Shown here: positions 8,517 to 17,648 of the stretch, piece after piece
Position numbering within the stretch: the first letter of the stretch is position 1
Layout of the letters: every line of letters starts with the position of its first letter
Assembly: GCF_000179595.2 (NCBI RefSeq)
Contig: NZ_JH556653.1
Coordinates: forward strand, 1,771,721-1,835,720
Source of the DNA: Acetivibrio cellulolyticus CD2
GTDB taxonomy: Bacteria > Bacillota > Clostridia > Acetivibrionales > Acetivibrionaceae
Reading direction: 5' to 3'
Length of the DNA: 64,000 nt
Position numbers and translations under genes: made by a program
The notes under the pieces: generated by a model
What the model was told of the DNA's origin: nothing
Database searches by the model: none
Seen by the model: only the letters and a program-made list of their open reading frames with translations

Positions 8517-9536
8517 TTACCCTACGGGGAATTTGTTTATAGAGCCAAGCAAATACTTGCCCATATATCCAAAATCTATAGAATTTACGCTTCCGTCTCC
8601 ATTTAAATCAGCAGCTTTTAAGCCGTTTTCAACAGGAAATTCCCTTATATAGCCCAACAGATACAATCTTAAGTAACCAAAGTCAATTGAGTTAAAACTT
8701 CCATCTCCGTTCAAGTCACCAACAAGTAGAAACGTTTGGGTAGACGTAGGTGTATTTATAAATGTGGAAGTTGGGGTTGGATTAGTAGTGTAAGGAGCAC
8801 CGTCAAAATAATATTTAACATACTCATACTCAGCTGTCAACGGTGTTTTGCCATCAAAAGCTCCTAACCATCCATCTACTCCTATTCCCGGCCATAAATT
8901 CATCATAATTTTGCTTGCAGATTGAGGTATATTTCTTGTACCTGTATATACTTTTACACCGTCTACATAGTAGCTTATATAGGTTTGTCTCCACTCAAAT
9001 CCATATGTATGAAAGGCTTGGGAAGCATCAAATCCAAGGTCGTAAAAGTACTCATTGTTACCTGTACCATTCTTAAACCAGTTGAACTGTACCTTTGTTG
9101 TATCTTTTCCAAGAAATTCTATATCAATTTCATCCCAGGGATTGCCATCTGATGGTCCGGTATAAGTAAAAAACGAAGAGACAACACCTATATTTTTTGT
9201 TGCTTTCATTTTTACTTCATAGTAACCAAAGCCGAAAAATGAGGTTGTACGATATTCACCACTTTTGTAAGTATATGAAGAGCCATTGTCCTTGTCAAGG
9301 TTAAGAACCACTTTGCCATTGGAGAATGTTACCTGGGTTGGATTCCATACACAATTGAATGGAGAACCATTTGACCAACTTGGTGATTCCCATAAACTAG
9401 AGTCATAATTTGAAAAGTTCGCTTCAAAGTCTGGAGTTACTAAATTAGCAGCCGATGCTTGAAAAAAAGCTAGCACAACCAAAAGTGTTGAAACAAGAAA
9501 TGCTGAACACATTTTGGTCAAACATTTTTTTAACAT
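8517..9536 (-). CDS. licB: GH16 lichenase with dockerin
   Basis: A signal peptide (1-29) precedes a GH16 jelly-roll domain (about 31-250) with the hallmark DEIDIEF at 135-141, in which Glu136 is the nucleophile and Glu140 the acid/base. Sequence and layout match the endo-1,3-1,4-beta-glucanases (LicB) of cellulosomal clostridia, which cut mixed-linkage glucan. A short Thr/Pro linker leads to a type I dockerin (about 272-339) with two calcium-loop repeats, each containing DLNGDGSxNSIDFG. It would be secreted and bound to a scaffoldin cohesin. AAGGGGGAAAG precedes the ATG. It is a single-gene unit with its own terminator. Confidence 0.95.
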   Translation of the reverse strand: MLKKCLTKMCSAFLVSTLLVVLAFFQASAANLVTPDFEANFSNYDSSLWESPSWSNGSPFNCVWNPTQVTFSNGKVVLNLDKDNGSSYTYKSGEYRTTSFFGFGYYEVKMKATKNIGVVSSFFTYTGPSDGNPWDEIDIEFLGKDTTKVQFNWFKNGTGNNEYFYDLGFDASQAFHTYGFEWRQTYISYYVDGVKVYTGTRNIPQSASKIMMNLWPGIGVDGWLGAFDGKTPLTAEYEYVKYYFDGAPYTTNPTPTSTFINTPTSTQTFLLVGDLNGDGSFNSIDFGYLRLYLLGYIREFPVENGLKAADLNGDGSVNSIDFGYMGKYLLGSINKFPVG

Positions 9537-9561
9537 TAATCTTTCCCCCTTTGAGGAATGT

Positions 9562-9591
9562 AATATAAGATTTATAGTTAAACTTTATCAA
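9562..9591 (-). promoter_or_regulatory. Possible SigA promoter of licB
   Basis: On the minus strand TTGATA (9591-9586), an 18-nt spacer and TATATT (9567-9562) lie just upstream of the licB ribosome site. Match to consensus is moderate. Confidence 0.4.
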
Positions 9592-9599
9592 TTGGCAAA

Positions 9600-10045
9600 T
9601 GAAATGAGTCTTGAAAAATTAAAATTTTAATCAAAATAGTTTTTAATCCGACATATTCCATTCTTTGTCAAGAATATAGATTCATCAATTGCAATCTCCT
9701 TTTAAAACTTTATTGCAATTGCTCAGGTCAGATACAGGTCTTATATTAGGCATAATATCCATAATATATTATTCTTTATATATTTATTATACCACGAGTA
9801 TCACTTTAAATAAAGAAACAATATCATAGCACATGCTCATACGCTAATAAAACTAAGCCTAGGTTGAAACAATTGTATCCAATTGGAGCTATGGATATTT
9901 ATTTTTTATGTAATACTATATAAATAAATTGGCAAACTAAAAACATAAGAAGGCCAAATGTGGAACTTTAAATTGCAAAAAACATTCCACGTTAGTCAAT
10001 CTTATGTTCGATATGCAAATATAATATTATGCTATTCTTACTTCG
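9600..10045. other. AT-rich intergenic region
   Basis: No convincing open frame or RNA was seen between the licB promoter and the small protein gene at 10046. The region contains short palindromes such as CCAATTGG near 9880 but nothing that can be named. Confidence 0.4.
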
Positions 10046-10282
10046 TTATTGAGTAGTTTCTACATACCATTTGTCATCTTCCGAATATAAATACATCTGT
10101 TTACCTTTAATCCTGCAAGTATACCTTACACCTTTGCTCCCTGCTTTTAACGAATCGTTTTTCCTTACATCAATAACTCTATCAATACTGGACATACGTC
10201 CATCATCCCACCTTATACCCAGAGGTACTTTCCCTCCTTCAGTAGTAAATTGTATAAGTACATCTACAAAAAGCTTACCCAT
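10046..10282 (-). CDS. Small conserved hypothetical protein
   Basis: The open frame extends to 10435, but AGGAGG lies nine bases before the ATG at 10282, so the protein is most likely the 78-residue product MGKLFVDVLIQF onward. It contains PLGIRWDDGR, IDRVIDVRK and GVRYTCRIKGKQMYLYSEDDKWYVE, a compact beta-rich pattern I recognise as a small protein widespread in Firmicutes and similar in layout to DUF6504 proteins. The function is unknown. It has no signal peptide or membrane segment. It lies downstream of the orphan LexA-box promoter, though about 400 bp separate them. Confidence 0.75.
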   Translation of the reverse strand: MGKLFVDVLIQFTTEGGKVPLGIRWDDGRMSSIDRVIDVRKNDSLKAGSKGVRYTCRIKGKQMYLYSEDDKWYVETTQ

Positions 10283-10605
10283 AAAAGAAAACCTCCTATC
10301 TGAAATATGAAACCGAAATTTGTTCTCTTCTTCTGGATTTAAATCTAAATCTTTCATTTTAGCATTATCCCCTTTGAACCAAGTAGTGCCTAAATCTTTA
10401 TCATATAATCCTAAACCCCTGCCTCTTATTCGCATCCCTAAATAATGGCAGCATGACGAGTAAAATCTGCGATCTTAACACTTAGAGACCCTAATCACTT
10501 TTATAATTACTCTATAAGCCTTATCGGCAAATTAAGAATATAAATAAGTATTATTTATTAAGTTGCCCTTAAAGATCGGAGTTAAAGTATAAAGGTTTAA
10601 GTTTG

Positions 10606-10654
10606 GGTTAAATTTTCATTCTACTAGTAAACTTGGTTAAATTTTCATTCTACT
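10606..10654. repeat. Two 20-bp direct repeats
   Basis: The 20-base unit beginning GGTTAAATTTTCATT occurs at 10606-10625 and again, identically, at 10635-10654, with a 29-bp period. It could be a remnant of a mobile element end. No transposase is nearby. Confidence 0.8.
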
Positions 10655-10688
10655 TATTTTAATTATTCAAAAGGCACCTTCGATATAT

Positions 10689-10702
10689 CGAACATGTGTT
10701 CG
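10689..10702 (-). promoter_or_regulatory. LexA (SOS) box
   Basis: CGAACATGTGTTCG fits the Gram-positive LexA/DinR consensus CGAACRNRYGTTYG. It sits in an 11-bp-arm inverted repeat (10683-10708). It lies just downstream of a -10 box on the minus strand, the usual place for repression. Confidence 0.7.
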
Positions 10703-10710
10703 ATATATAC

Positions 10711-10738
10711 ATTATATGACAAACTAGTTCCATTGTAA
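10711..10738 (-). promoter_or_regulatory. Promoter beside the LexA box
   Basis: On the minus strand TTACAA (10738-10733), a 16-nt spacer and TATAAT (10716-10711) form a good SigA-type promoter whose start site would fall in the LexA box. No SOS gene follows; transcription would run into the 20-bp repeats and then the small gene at 10282. Confidence 0.55.
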
Positions 10739-11013
10739 AGTATCATTTTTTATTTCCTAATGATATTTACCGAATGTTCTCTGATGTAATAAAATTAATT
10801 ATTAAAAGCAGTGAACTGTTAGAATTTCGGGCTTTTAGCCTCTATAAAGAGAATATGGATAAAAATGTGGATAGTAAAATGGGTTGACTAATAATAGGTG
10901 GCTACCGTTGAATAAGTCAGGGATAAATTCCACATAAAACCTATTTGTTCAAAATATCCAGGTGTAAAACGGCAATTAATATTTTATTCCTTAACTTTCA
11001 CTTACCACGATAA
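10739..11013. other. Intergenic region without recognised genes
   Basis: Nothing longer than a dozen codons with a start was seen on either strand. It may be degraded coding sequence, but no family is recognisable. Confidence 0.4.
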
Positions 11014-12291
11014 TTACGATATTTTTATAAATTTTCTCCTATGCCCTATAATTCCAAGGTCTCTTCCTACGTCCTCTAAAGAATTCAAAGTGCAATCGAG
11101 ATGTTCTTTTGAAAGAGAAGACATCATGCTGATCCTAATCCTGGAAAGTTTTTTAGGAACCGCCGGATACAAGACAGGATTAACATAAATGTTCCTTTCG
11201 TGAAGCTTTCTGCACATTTCCCCCACCCTTAGCTCATCTCCGATTATTATCGGGAAAATTGCAGCTTCTGAATGACCAAGATAGAATTTCAGACTTTGAA
11301 GGCCTTTTCTGAAATATCTTATATTCTCCCAGAGTTTTTTCCTATGCTCAGGCTCATTTTCAACAACATCAATTGCTGCTATAGTAGATGCAGCAGCCTG
11401 TGGAGTAATAGCTGCCGAAAACATATAAGTCCTCGAATAGAAATTCAATAATTCAACTAGCTCTTTATTCGAAGCAATAAATCCGCCCTCTCCGCCTAAA
11501 GATTTTGAAAATGTTCCTGAAATTATATCTACTTTTCCTTCCATATTAAAGTGTTCCGGTGTGCCTCTGCCATTCTTTCCAATCACACCTGTTGCATGTG
11601 CCTCATCCAGCATAACATATGCACCATAGTACTTTGCAATTTCAATTATTTTATTCAAAGGAGCTATATCACCATCCATTGAATAAACTCCATCTACTAC
11701 AATAAGTTTGGTCCTATATCTGCCTTTTACTCTTTTTAAGACATTTTCAAGGTATTTTACGTCATTATGCTTGAAGTACTTTATATTTGTATTTTTACAC
11801 CCATCAATAACACTCGCATGAACCAACATATCAGTTATTACCACATCTTCTTCTTGCATCAGAGCCATCAACGCCCCTACATTTGAGGCAAACCCTGATG
11901 GGAAAATAATGGCATCCTCACAGCGTAAAAATCTCGCAACCCTTTTTTCAAGCTCAACATGAATATCCAAAGTTCCACCAAGAAGCGGAACACTCCCTGC
12001 ACCGGTTCCATACTTCTGGAGGGCTTCCATTCCTGCCTTAACTACTTTCGGATGTCTTGTAAGATTCAGATAATCATTCGATGATAGATAAATCATTTCC
12101 CTGATTTCCCCTGTATAGCTGTCAACAACCTTTCTTACAGGTCCTGACCCCTCAAGGGCAACCCGTTTAAATTGCTTGGGTCCCACACTTTTTAAGTCTG
12201 TTGCAAATTGATAAAATTTTTGAGCTCTTCCCATAATATCAACACTTGGTATATTCAAAAAATCAGCCAGACTTACGTTTGAAGAATCCAT
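11014..12291 (-). CDS. Alpha-oxoamine synthase (KBL/BioF-like)
   Basis: This 425-residue fold-type I PLP enzyme has the alpha-oxoamine synthase hallmarks: the substrate loop YLSSNDYLNLTRHP, the motif DEAHATGV (229-236), and the PLP-binding lysine Lys263 in SGTFSKSLGGEGG. Family members condense an amino acid with an acyl-CoA; 2-amino-3-ketobutyrate CoA ligase, 8-amino-7-oxononanoate synthase and serine palmitoyltransferase cannot be told apart from sequence alone here. No threonine dehydrogenase (tdh) or biotin gene lies beside it, so the pathway is open. GAGGG precedes the ATG. It appears monocistronic. Confidence 0.9.
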   Translation of the reverse strand: MDSSNVSLADFLNIPSVDIMGRAQKFYQFATDLKSVGPKQFKRVALEGSGPVRKVVDSYTGEIREMIYLSSNDYLNLTRHPKVVKAGMEALQKYGTGAGSVPLLGGTLDIHVELEKRVARFLRCEDAIIFPSGFASNVGALMALMQEEDVVITDMLVHASVIDGCKNTNIKYFKHNDVKYLENVLKRVKGRYRTKLIVVDGVYSMDGDIAPLNKIIEIAKYYGAYVMLDEAHATGVIGKNGRGTPEHFNMEGKVDIISGTFSKSLGGEGGFIASNKELVELLNFYSRTYMFSAAITPQAAASTIAAIDVVENEPEHRKKLWENIRYFRKGLQSLKFYLGHSEAAIFPIIIGDELRVGEMCRKLHERNIYVNPVLYPAVPKKLSRIRISMMSSLSKEHLDCTLNSLEDVGRDLGIIGHRRKFIKIS

Positions 12292-12498
12292 TCGTTACCC
12301 TCCAAGGTGCTTCCAAAGCATATAAGAAAACACTCCTATATAAAATAGTACTATATTACCATAAAAATACCTTAAAAAAACTTAAATTCATTCCGAATAA
12401 TTATAACGAGAAGAAAACTTAATAATTATATTAAATATATATAAGTTTTTTTCCGCTTTTATTACTTTACCAATATAATATTGAAGGAGGCTTTTTTA

Positions 12499-13275
12499 AT
12501 GAAAAGGTTTTTGTGTTGTTGCATTTCAGTACTTTTGGTTGTTGTATCCAGTTCCTTTGCAGTTTTTGCTAAAGGTAATGAAATCGGCAAGGGTAGACCC
12601 GAGGGAAGACCTGACGTAAATGTTGAACAAGAAGCCGACGAATCAGCCGACACTAATGATGTTGTACAAACTACAGATGTCCAGGACGAAGATAAACAGG
12701 TTAAAGATCATAAAAAATTACATAAAAAAGGACCCGTTGTAAATGATGAAATGAAAAAGATTATAGCAGAAAAAAGGAAAAATAACGATCATTCAGTTCC
12801 AGTGTTTGTTAAAAACAAAGAAGTAAAATTTGATGTTCCTCCTGTAATCAAAGGCGGCAGAACACTTATCCCTGTCAGAGCTATTACCAATGCTCTTGGA
12901 GCAGATGTTGCATGGTATGCCGAAACTAAAACCGTTACAGTAACTAAAGCTGTTTATGATTCTGTTTACGGAGAGATTACTACTGTTATTACTATTAATC
13001 TGGATTGTGACATTGTATTGGTAAACGGTAAAGAAGTTAAAATTGATGTACCTGCTCAAATGGTAAGCAATAGGACTATGGTACCTTTAAGATTTATAGC
13101 AGAAACCTTTGACCAGAACATTGGATACGATTCTGAAACAGGTGCAGTAGTAATAGATGAAGAAAGTGACAATGATGAAGACGCTGATGCTGAAAATGCT
13201 GATGAGTCTGATACTGAAGATGCGAAAACTGCCGATACGGGTGATAAGGTCGTCGTAGGCGAAAATAACGAGTAG
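12499..13275 (+). CDS. Secreted copper-amine-oxidase-N domain protein
   Basis: GAAGGAGG precedes the ATG at 12499 (the frame is open from 12481). A signal peptide ends near SSSFAVFAKG. A charged Lys/Asp-rich region follows, then one copper-amine-oxidase N-terminal-like domain with two repeats (GGRTLIPVRAITNALG and SNRTMVPLRFIAETFD), and a very acidic tail rich in Asp, Glu and Ala. The domain is a common wall- or surface-associated stalk in clostridia, and here no catalytic domain is attached. A surface or calcium-binding role is only a guess. It is a single gene with a strong terminator. Confidence 0.85.
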   Translation: MKRFLCCCISVLLVVVSSSFAVFAKGNEIGKGRPEGRPDVNVEQEADESADTNDVVQTTDVQDEDKQVKDHKKLHKKGPVVNDEMKKIIAEKRKNNDHSVPVFVKNKEVKFDVPPVIKGGRTLIPVRAITNALGADVAWYAETKTVTVTKAVYDSVYGEITTVITINLDCDIVLVNGKEVKIDVPAQMVSNRTMVPLRFIAETFDQNIGYDSETGAVVIDEESDNDEDADAENADESDTEDAKTADTGDKVVVGENNE

Positions 13276-13340
13276 CAAAGCTTTTACCTTTACTGTCTTT
13301 ATGATTTCATAAGACAGTGCAAAATAAATATATTCCCCAA

Positions 13341-13384
13341 TGATAGAGAGTGTGTATCTGTTGATATACACTCTCTATCATTTC
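13341..13384. terminator. Strong hairpin terminator
   Basis: TGATAGAGAGTGTGTATC (13341-13358) pairs with GATATACACTCTCTATCA (13363-13380), then TTT. It ends the secreted protein gene and may also serve dut from the other side. A second, imperfect hairpin (ACTGTCTT... AAGACAGT) precedes it near 13290-13318. Confidence 0.75.
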
Positions 13385-13469
13385 AGGAATTTGACGGGCA
13401 ATGTCACAAAACCGAGCAGGACATAATGCCCTTCCAGATCTTTCATCAACACTTCCCATTAATAAAACC

Positions 13470-13967
13470 TTATCTTACTCCAGTGGAGCCAAAACCACCT
13501 CCACGGTTGGTACCGATACTTTTAACCGAATCTACCACTGTAAACCTCATTTTGGGTACAACCTGCAATACTATCTGAGCTATTCTGTCACCTTTTCTTA
13601 TCCTGTATGTACCTTTGCTGTTCCCCTTCGAATCAATACCATATATATTGTCATTAAAAGCACTCTCTGAAGTATTTGTCATTATTATCCCAAGTTCATC
13701 CCTGTATCCGCTGTCAATGGTACCCGGAGAATTTGAAAGCCTCAGCGGAGTCTTATATGAAATCCCACTCCTTGGTCTAACCTGTACTTCATAACCATCA
13801 GGAATTGCCAATTTGAGCCCGGTTGGTATAATTACTGTTTCCCCTGGCGCTATAGAAACCTCTTCTGCTGCACACACATCCATACCTGCATCACCTTCTC
13901 TAGCATATGCCGGTATAACAGCACCTTCTCTGCACACTTCCAAAAAAACCTCAACATTTTCTGCCAT
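13470..13967 (-). CDS. dut: dUTP diphosphatase
   Basis: GGAGGTG lies a few bases before the ATG at 13967, giving 165 residues; the open frame upstream is not needed. All five trimeric dUTPase motifs are present in order: AGMDVCAAEEV, PRSG, GTIDSGYRDELG, RIAQIVL, and the C-terminal RGGGFGSTG that closes over the substrate. It hydrolyses dUTP to dUMP and keeps uracil out of DNA. A roughly 20-residue insertion (NDNIYGIDSKGNSKG) sits between motifs 3 and 4. It is the last gene of a likely operon with the U32 peptidase and phosphomutase-like genes. Confidence 0.95.
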   Translation of the reverse strand: MAENVEVFLEVCREGAVIPAYAREGDAGMDVCAAEEVSIAPGETVIIPTGLKLAIPDGYEVQVRPRSGISYKTPLRLSNSPGTIDSGYRDELGIIMTNTSESAFNDNIYGIDSKGNSKGTYRIRKGDRIAQIVLQVVPKMRFTVVDSVKSIGTNRGGGFGSTGVR

Positions 13968-13993
13968 CAAGACACCTCCAAAATGTAAACCAA

Positions 13994-14024
13994 GGAATGC
14001 TGAAAATATAACTTCGGCTATTCC
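13994..14024. repeat. Dispersed 31-bp hairpin repeat, copy A
   Basis: This 31-base element starts GGAATGCTGAA and ends TTCGGCTATTCC, arms that fold back on each other with an AT-rich loop. Near-identical copies lie at 46877-46907, 47053-47086, 49114-49144 and, in a longer form, 58945-59028. This copy is in the dut leader. Confidence 0.7.
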
Positions 14025-14051
14025 CAAGCTATTTTTCATTTTATTAAAATT

Positions 14052-16571
14052 TTATACTCCTCTAAAATAATGGCCTTTGGTAAACCCATGTTTCTTTATT
14101 CTCTCAACTAATCCTCTATAGGGGTTTAACGCTTCATTTCCCAAGTCTGCCAAAGCTCTGTGCATATTAACAATCTCGGTCATCTCATCAGAAGTTTCAT
14201 CAGTGAAATTAAGCCGGATCATATCCACGCCTGCTTTCTTTATTTTATCAATACCTTCTTCCAAAAGTAAAACATTGGTATTAAAAATTGTGCTTCTGCA
14301 ATCAATCCTATCACACACGACCGGAAATTGTGCACCCATTCTATCTTTCAAATAATACTCACTCTTCTGGCATGCACCACTACACTTTGTCTTTGAGTCA
14401 AATCCACCGGCTATACTGCCTACAGGGCAATACTCACTTGTCATTAGAGGTATTCTTCCGTAAACTACTACCTCTTTTGCAATTTCAGGAATATCGGCAA
14501 GATTCTTTATCTGGCTCAGTGTCAATTCCAGAGACAAGGTAATGCCATTTAAGCCTAATTCAGCTAATTGCTTTATGGAAGAACTATTAAAACAGTTTAA
14601 AGAGTAATCTCCTACAATATTAAATTGGGACATATATTTTTCCTGCCCCAGGAGCCCCATATTTCCCACCAGTAAACCATCTATTCCTGCATCCAGCATT
14701 TCATCCAGCTCTGATTTGATCAGATTATCATAATTTCCCCTTGTTATTGAAGGTATGTAAATGTAAACTTCCATGCCCTTACCTTTTAAATTCGGAACTA
14801 TTTCTCTCCCTTTTTGAGTTAACAGTGCTCCAAAAGGCAAGTAAATTCTATCAACCCCAAGGTTCCAATAATTTATTTTATCATTGAATTTATATATGCA
14901 TGCCGAAATTGACAATTTCCTATCTTTATTTCGACTATTTCCCGGGAAATACATCAGACTTTTTTGTTTTTCATCAAAATCATCCGACAATTTTCTGGAG
15001 TATGGTGTAATCCTTTTTGTCTCAAGCTGTTCTAAAGCACTTCGCCTGATATTATTAATCTCACTTATGGGCATGGACAGGTTTTCGTCCAGCACAATCT
15101 CCACATCTGTAAATTCAAAGGGCGTCTGTCCGGTCTTATTGAGCTGTTCCAATATTCTTTCTTTTGTAAGCGGCCTATTTACAGCTTCTTCAGGTATAAC
15201 CGTGCCATTTACGGTAATATAATTTCCCATCATATCTTTGACTGTTAAAACTGCAAGTTCATTTTTCTTAACATAAAGAGTTCCATTTATAGGAACCTTT
15301 CTGTAAAACTTTCCGGAAATAGTCTCAAGTGCATCACTATTAAGCCTTTTGTCCGAGGTCTTGTATACCTTGTTATCCTTTGATATATTTCCCTTAACGC
15401 TTCTTATTGATACCATTTCTCCGGCTTTTGCATTCTCAACCCTTCTGCCATTTACCTCAAGCCCGGTTACTACAGTGCCAGGGCTTTGCTCCTCTCCATT
15501 CCAGACTTCTATTCCATCGCCCATTGATATATCAGTTTTAAGCACCAACTTCAAAGCCATTGAAGCCCTGTCATAAGAAATAATATTTCCCAAATATATA
15601 CCCCAGTTTTTTGGCTTTTCATAGCTCATCATGCTGCTGCCGGTTTTACCCTCAAGATATCCTTTTGAAAAACCTCCCCGATTGAACACCTGGGTCAGTT
15701 CCTTTATATCCTTATCTTCCACGGAATATTGCCTGCCTGACTTTTTATGCTCTGAAATAAGCCTGTCCAGATATTTTCTATATGTCCTTGAAACAATCCC
15801 AACATACTCCGGGCCTTTCATTCTTCCTTCAATCTTTAACGATTTAACTCCGGCTTCAACAAGTCTGTCTAGTATTTGAATACTGCACAAATCCTTAGGG
15901 CTCATAATATATGAGCCTTTATATCCAATATTTTTAACCTTACCTGATTCTTTTTCCACAAGTTCAAAAGGCAGTCTGCAAGGTTGTGCACACTTTCCCC
16001 TGTTGCCGCTCCTTCCGCCAATTATGCTGCTCATAAGGCACTGGCCTGAATACGATATACACAAAGCTCCATGTACAAAAACCTCTATTTCAGCCGAGGT
16101 ATTTTGGGTAATATCCCTTATTTCTTCCAAAGAAAGTTCCCTTGCCAGTACAACACGTTCAAAGCCAATTCGTTCAAGTATTTTAACTCCATCTATGTTG
16201 TAAATTGTCATTTGAGTGCTGGCATGCAACGGAAGGTCTGGAAAAAGACTTCTAACAAGCCTTACAAAGCCTAAATCCTGCACAATTAATCCATCAACAC
16301 CTGCAAGGTATGCTTCCTTCAAAAACAGCACACCTTCTGATAGTTCCTCATCAGACATAAGCGTATTCATGGTAAGGTATACACTTACGCCCCTGACATG
16401 AGCGTATCTTATCGCTTCTCTCAGCCTCTCACCATCAAAGTTTGAAGCAAATTGCCTTGCATTAAATAACTTCCCTCCAAGGTAAACTGCATCAGCTCCA
16501 TTTTCTACCGCTGCTAAAAATGCCTCCCAATCTCCCGAAGGCGCTAAAAGCTCTACTCTATCTAAACTCAT
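14052..16571 (-). CDS. U32 family peptidase (two-domain)
   Basis: This 839-residue protein begins with a peptidase U32 barrel (VELLAPSGDWEAFLAAVENGADAVYLGG) and contains the family cysteine cluster Cys171, Cys178, Cys194 and Cys198 (CISYSGQC, GKCAQPC). A DUF3656-like beta domain follows, then a second degenerate barrel with a Cys-rich segment near EYCPVGSIAGG. Several U32 proteins are now known as Fe-S, prephenate-dependent tRNA/rRNA hydroxylases rather than proteases (RlhA, TrhP), so RNA modification is as likely as peptidase activity. It lies 10 bp downstream of the phosphomutase-like gene and upstream of dut. Confidence 0.92.
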   Translation of the reverse strand: MSLDRVELLAPSGDWEAFLAAVENGADAVYLGGKLFNARQFASNFDGERLREAIRYAHVRGVSVYLTMNTLMSDEELSEGVLFLKEAYLAGVDGLIVQDLGFVRLVRSLFPDLPLHASTQMTIYNIDGVKILERIGFERVVLARELSLEEIRDITQNTSAEIEVFVHGALCISYSGQCLMSSIIGGRSGNRGKCAQPCRLPFELVEKESGKVKNIGYKGSYIMSPKDLCSIQILDRLVEAGVKSLKIEGRMKGPEYVGIVSRTYRKYLDRLISEHKKSGRQYSVEDKDIKELTQVFNRGGFSKGYLEGKTGSSMMSYEKPKNWGIYLGNIISYDRASMALKLVLKTDISMGDGIEVWNGEEQSPGTVVTGLEVNGRRVENAKAGEMVSIRSVKGNISKDNKVYKTSDKRLNSDALETISGKFYRKVPINGTLYVKKNELAVLTVKDMMGNYITVNGTVIPEEAVNRPLTKERILEQLNKTGQTPFEFTDVEIVLDENLSMPISEINNIRRSALEQLETKRITPYSRKLSDDFDEKQKSLMYFPGNSRNKDRKLSISACIYKFNDKINYWNLGVDRIYLPFGALLTQKGREIVPNLKGKGMEVYIYIPSITRGNYDNLIKSELDEMLDAGIDGLLVGNMGLLGQEKYMSQFNIVGDYSLNCFNSSSIKQLAELGLNGITLSLELTLSQIKNLADIPEIAKEVVVYGRIPLMTSEYCPVGSIAGGFDSKTKCSGACQKSEYYLKDRMGAQFPVVCDRIDCRSTIFNTNVLLLEEGIDKIKKAGVDMIRLNFTDETSDEMTEIVNMHRALADLGNEALNPYRGLVERIKKHGFTKGHYFRGV

Positions 16572-16581
16572 ATTTTATCTC

Positions 16582-17460
16582 CTATATTGACGTTTCAAAA
16601 ATCTTTAATACTGCCGGCATCACATCTACCAACGTTTCAACTTTTACTGAAGCAATTCTATCTGCTCTACCTAGTATCACCGTTGGAACCTTATTAAATG
16701 TATGCGTTTTTACTGTAATATCCTCAATATTACCATGATCACTGGTAATAAAAATAACATCTTCATCCAGATTGACAAATCTTATTAAAGCCCCCAAAAA
16801 GGTGTCAAGAAGCTCAATCTCCAAAACCGCCTCTTCCATATCCATTTTATGCCCTATGATATCTGTCATGAAATGTTCAAACATGGTAAAATCATATTCC
16901 CTGCTTATATTAAAAAGTCTTTGAGCTGCTTTCTCAGGTGAAATGGTGTTTTCAACATAGCCCCCTTCCACCAGAATTTTACTGGTTATGTCATGGTACA
17001 CGCCTTTCCCCAATTTATATTCTTCCACCGTTCTACAGTTTAAACCACTGGCAAGTGTCATAACTGTAGTTACTGATGGCCTGAATTTCCTTTCTTTAGG
17101 ATCAAGCATCTTATTAAGGTATTCAGCTCTATATGCATTGGCATTTGTGACCTTTAAGCCCCTTCTTAGAAGCTCCATAAATAAATTATTTTTATTTATA
17201 AGCCTCTTCAAGGAAACTGTAGGCTGTCCATGCAGATGCCTTCCTAAAATCTCAGGCGCATTAATCCCTGTAAAAATGCTAGTCTGCCCTGTTGCACTCT
17301 GGGGAAGCCCCGGTATGCCTAGGCATGCATCAGTAGCCATCACCTTTCCGACTTTTAAAATATAATCCAGTGCAGGTGTATTTGCTCTGTAAATCGGATT
17401 TTTATCGCTATCTGCCTCTCCCATGCCGAATCCATCTATAAATATAAATATCATCTTCAA
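16582..17460 (-). CDS. Alkaline-phosphatase-superfamily phosphomutase-like protein
   Basis: The protein has the metalloenzyme core of the phosphoglycerate mutase/phosphopentomutase/alkaline phosphatase superfamily: metal-binding IFIFIDGFGMGE at the start, a candidate nucleophile region LPQSATGQTSIFTG, and the paired metal ligands in ITSDHGNIED near the C-terminus. At about 290 residues it is shorter than iPGM or DeoB. GAGGGTGAT precedes the TTG at 17460, which I prefer over the upstream ATG at 17478. The substrate is unknown. It is the first gene of the operon with the U32 protein and dut. Confidence 0.85.
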   Translation of the reverse strand: MKMIFIFIDGFGMGEADSDKNPIYRANTPALDYILKVGKVMATDACLGIPGLPQSATGQTSIFTGINAPEILGRHLHGQPTVSLKRLINKNNLFMELLRRGLKVTNANAYRAEYLNKMLDPKERKFRPSVTTVMTLASGLNCRTVEEYKLGKGVYHDITSKILVEGGYVENTISPEKAAQRLFNISREYDFTMFEHFMTDIIGHKMDMEEAVLEIELLDTFLGALIRFVNLDEDVIFITSDHGNIEDITVKTHTFNKVPTVILGRADRIASVKVETLVDVMPAVLKIFETSI

Positions 17461-17600
17461 CCTTATCACCCTCAACATTTATTTTTCTCAGGTAACATCA
17501 TTCACTTTTCACTTGACCTTTAAAAAGGTTGGTTTGACAATCTTTATCTTAATATACACTGAGCAGCCTTTCTATATCTTGCATAATAATATATTAACAT

Positions 17601-17628
17601 AAAAAAAGCGCATAAGGCGCTTATTAAT
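17601..17628 (-). terminator. Terminator after zapA
   Basis: On the minus strand AGCGC, a short loop and GCGCT are followed by seven T's. It lies 20 bp past the zapA stop. Confidence 0.75.
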
Positions 17629-17648
17629 AATTTACAACTATTAGCTTA

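Noticed and set aside
10606..10654. Insertion-sequence end of IS21 type
   Set aside because: Only the two short repeats are seen; no transposase remnant or terminal inverted repeat supports it.
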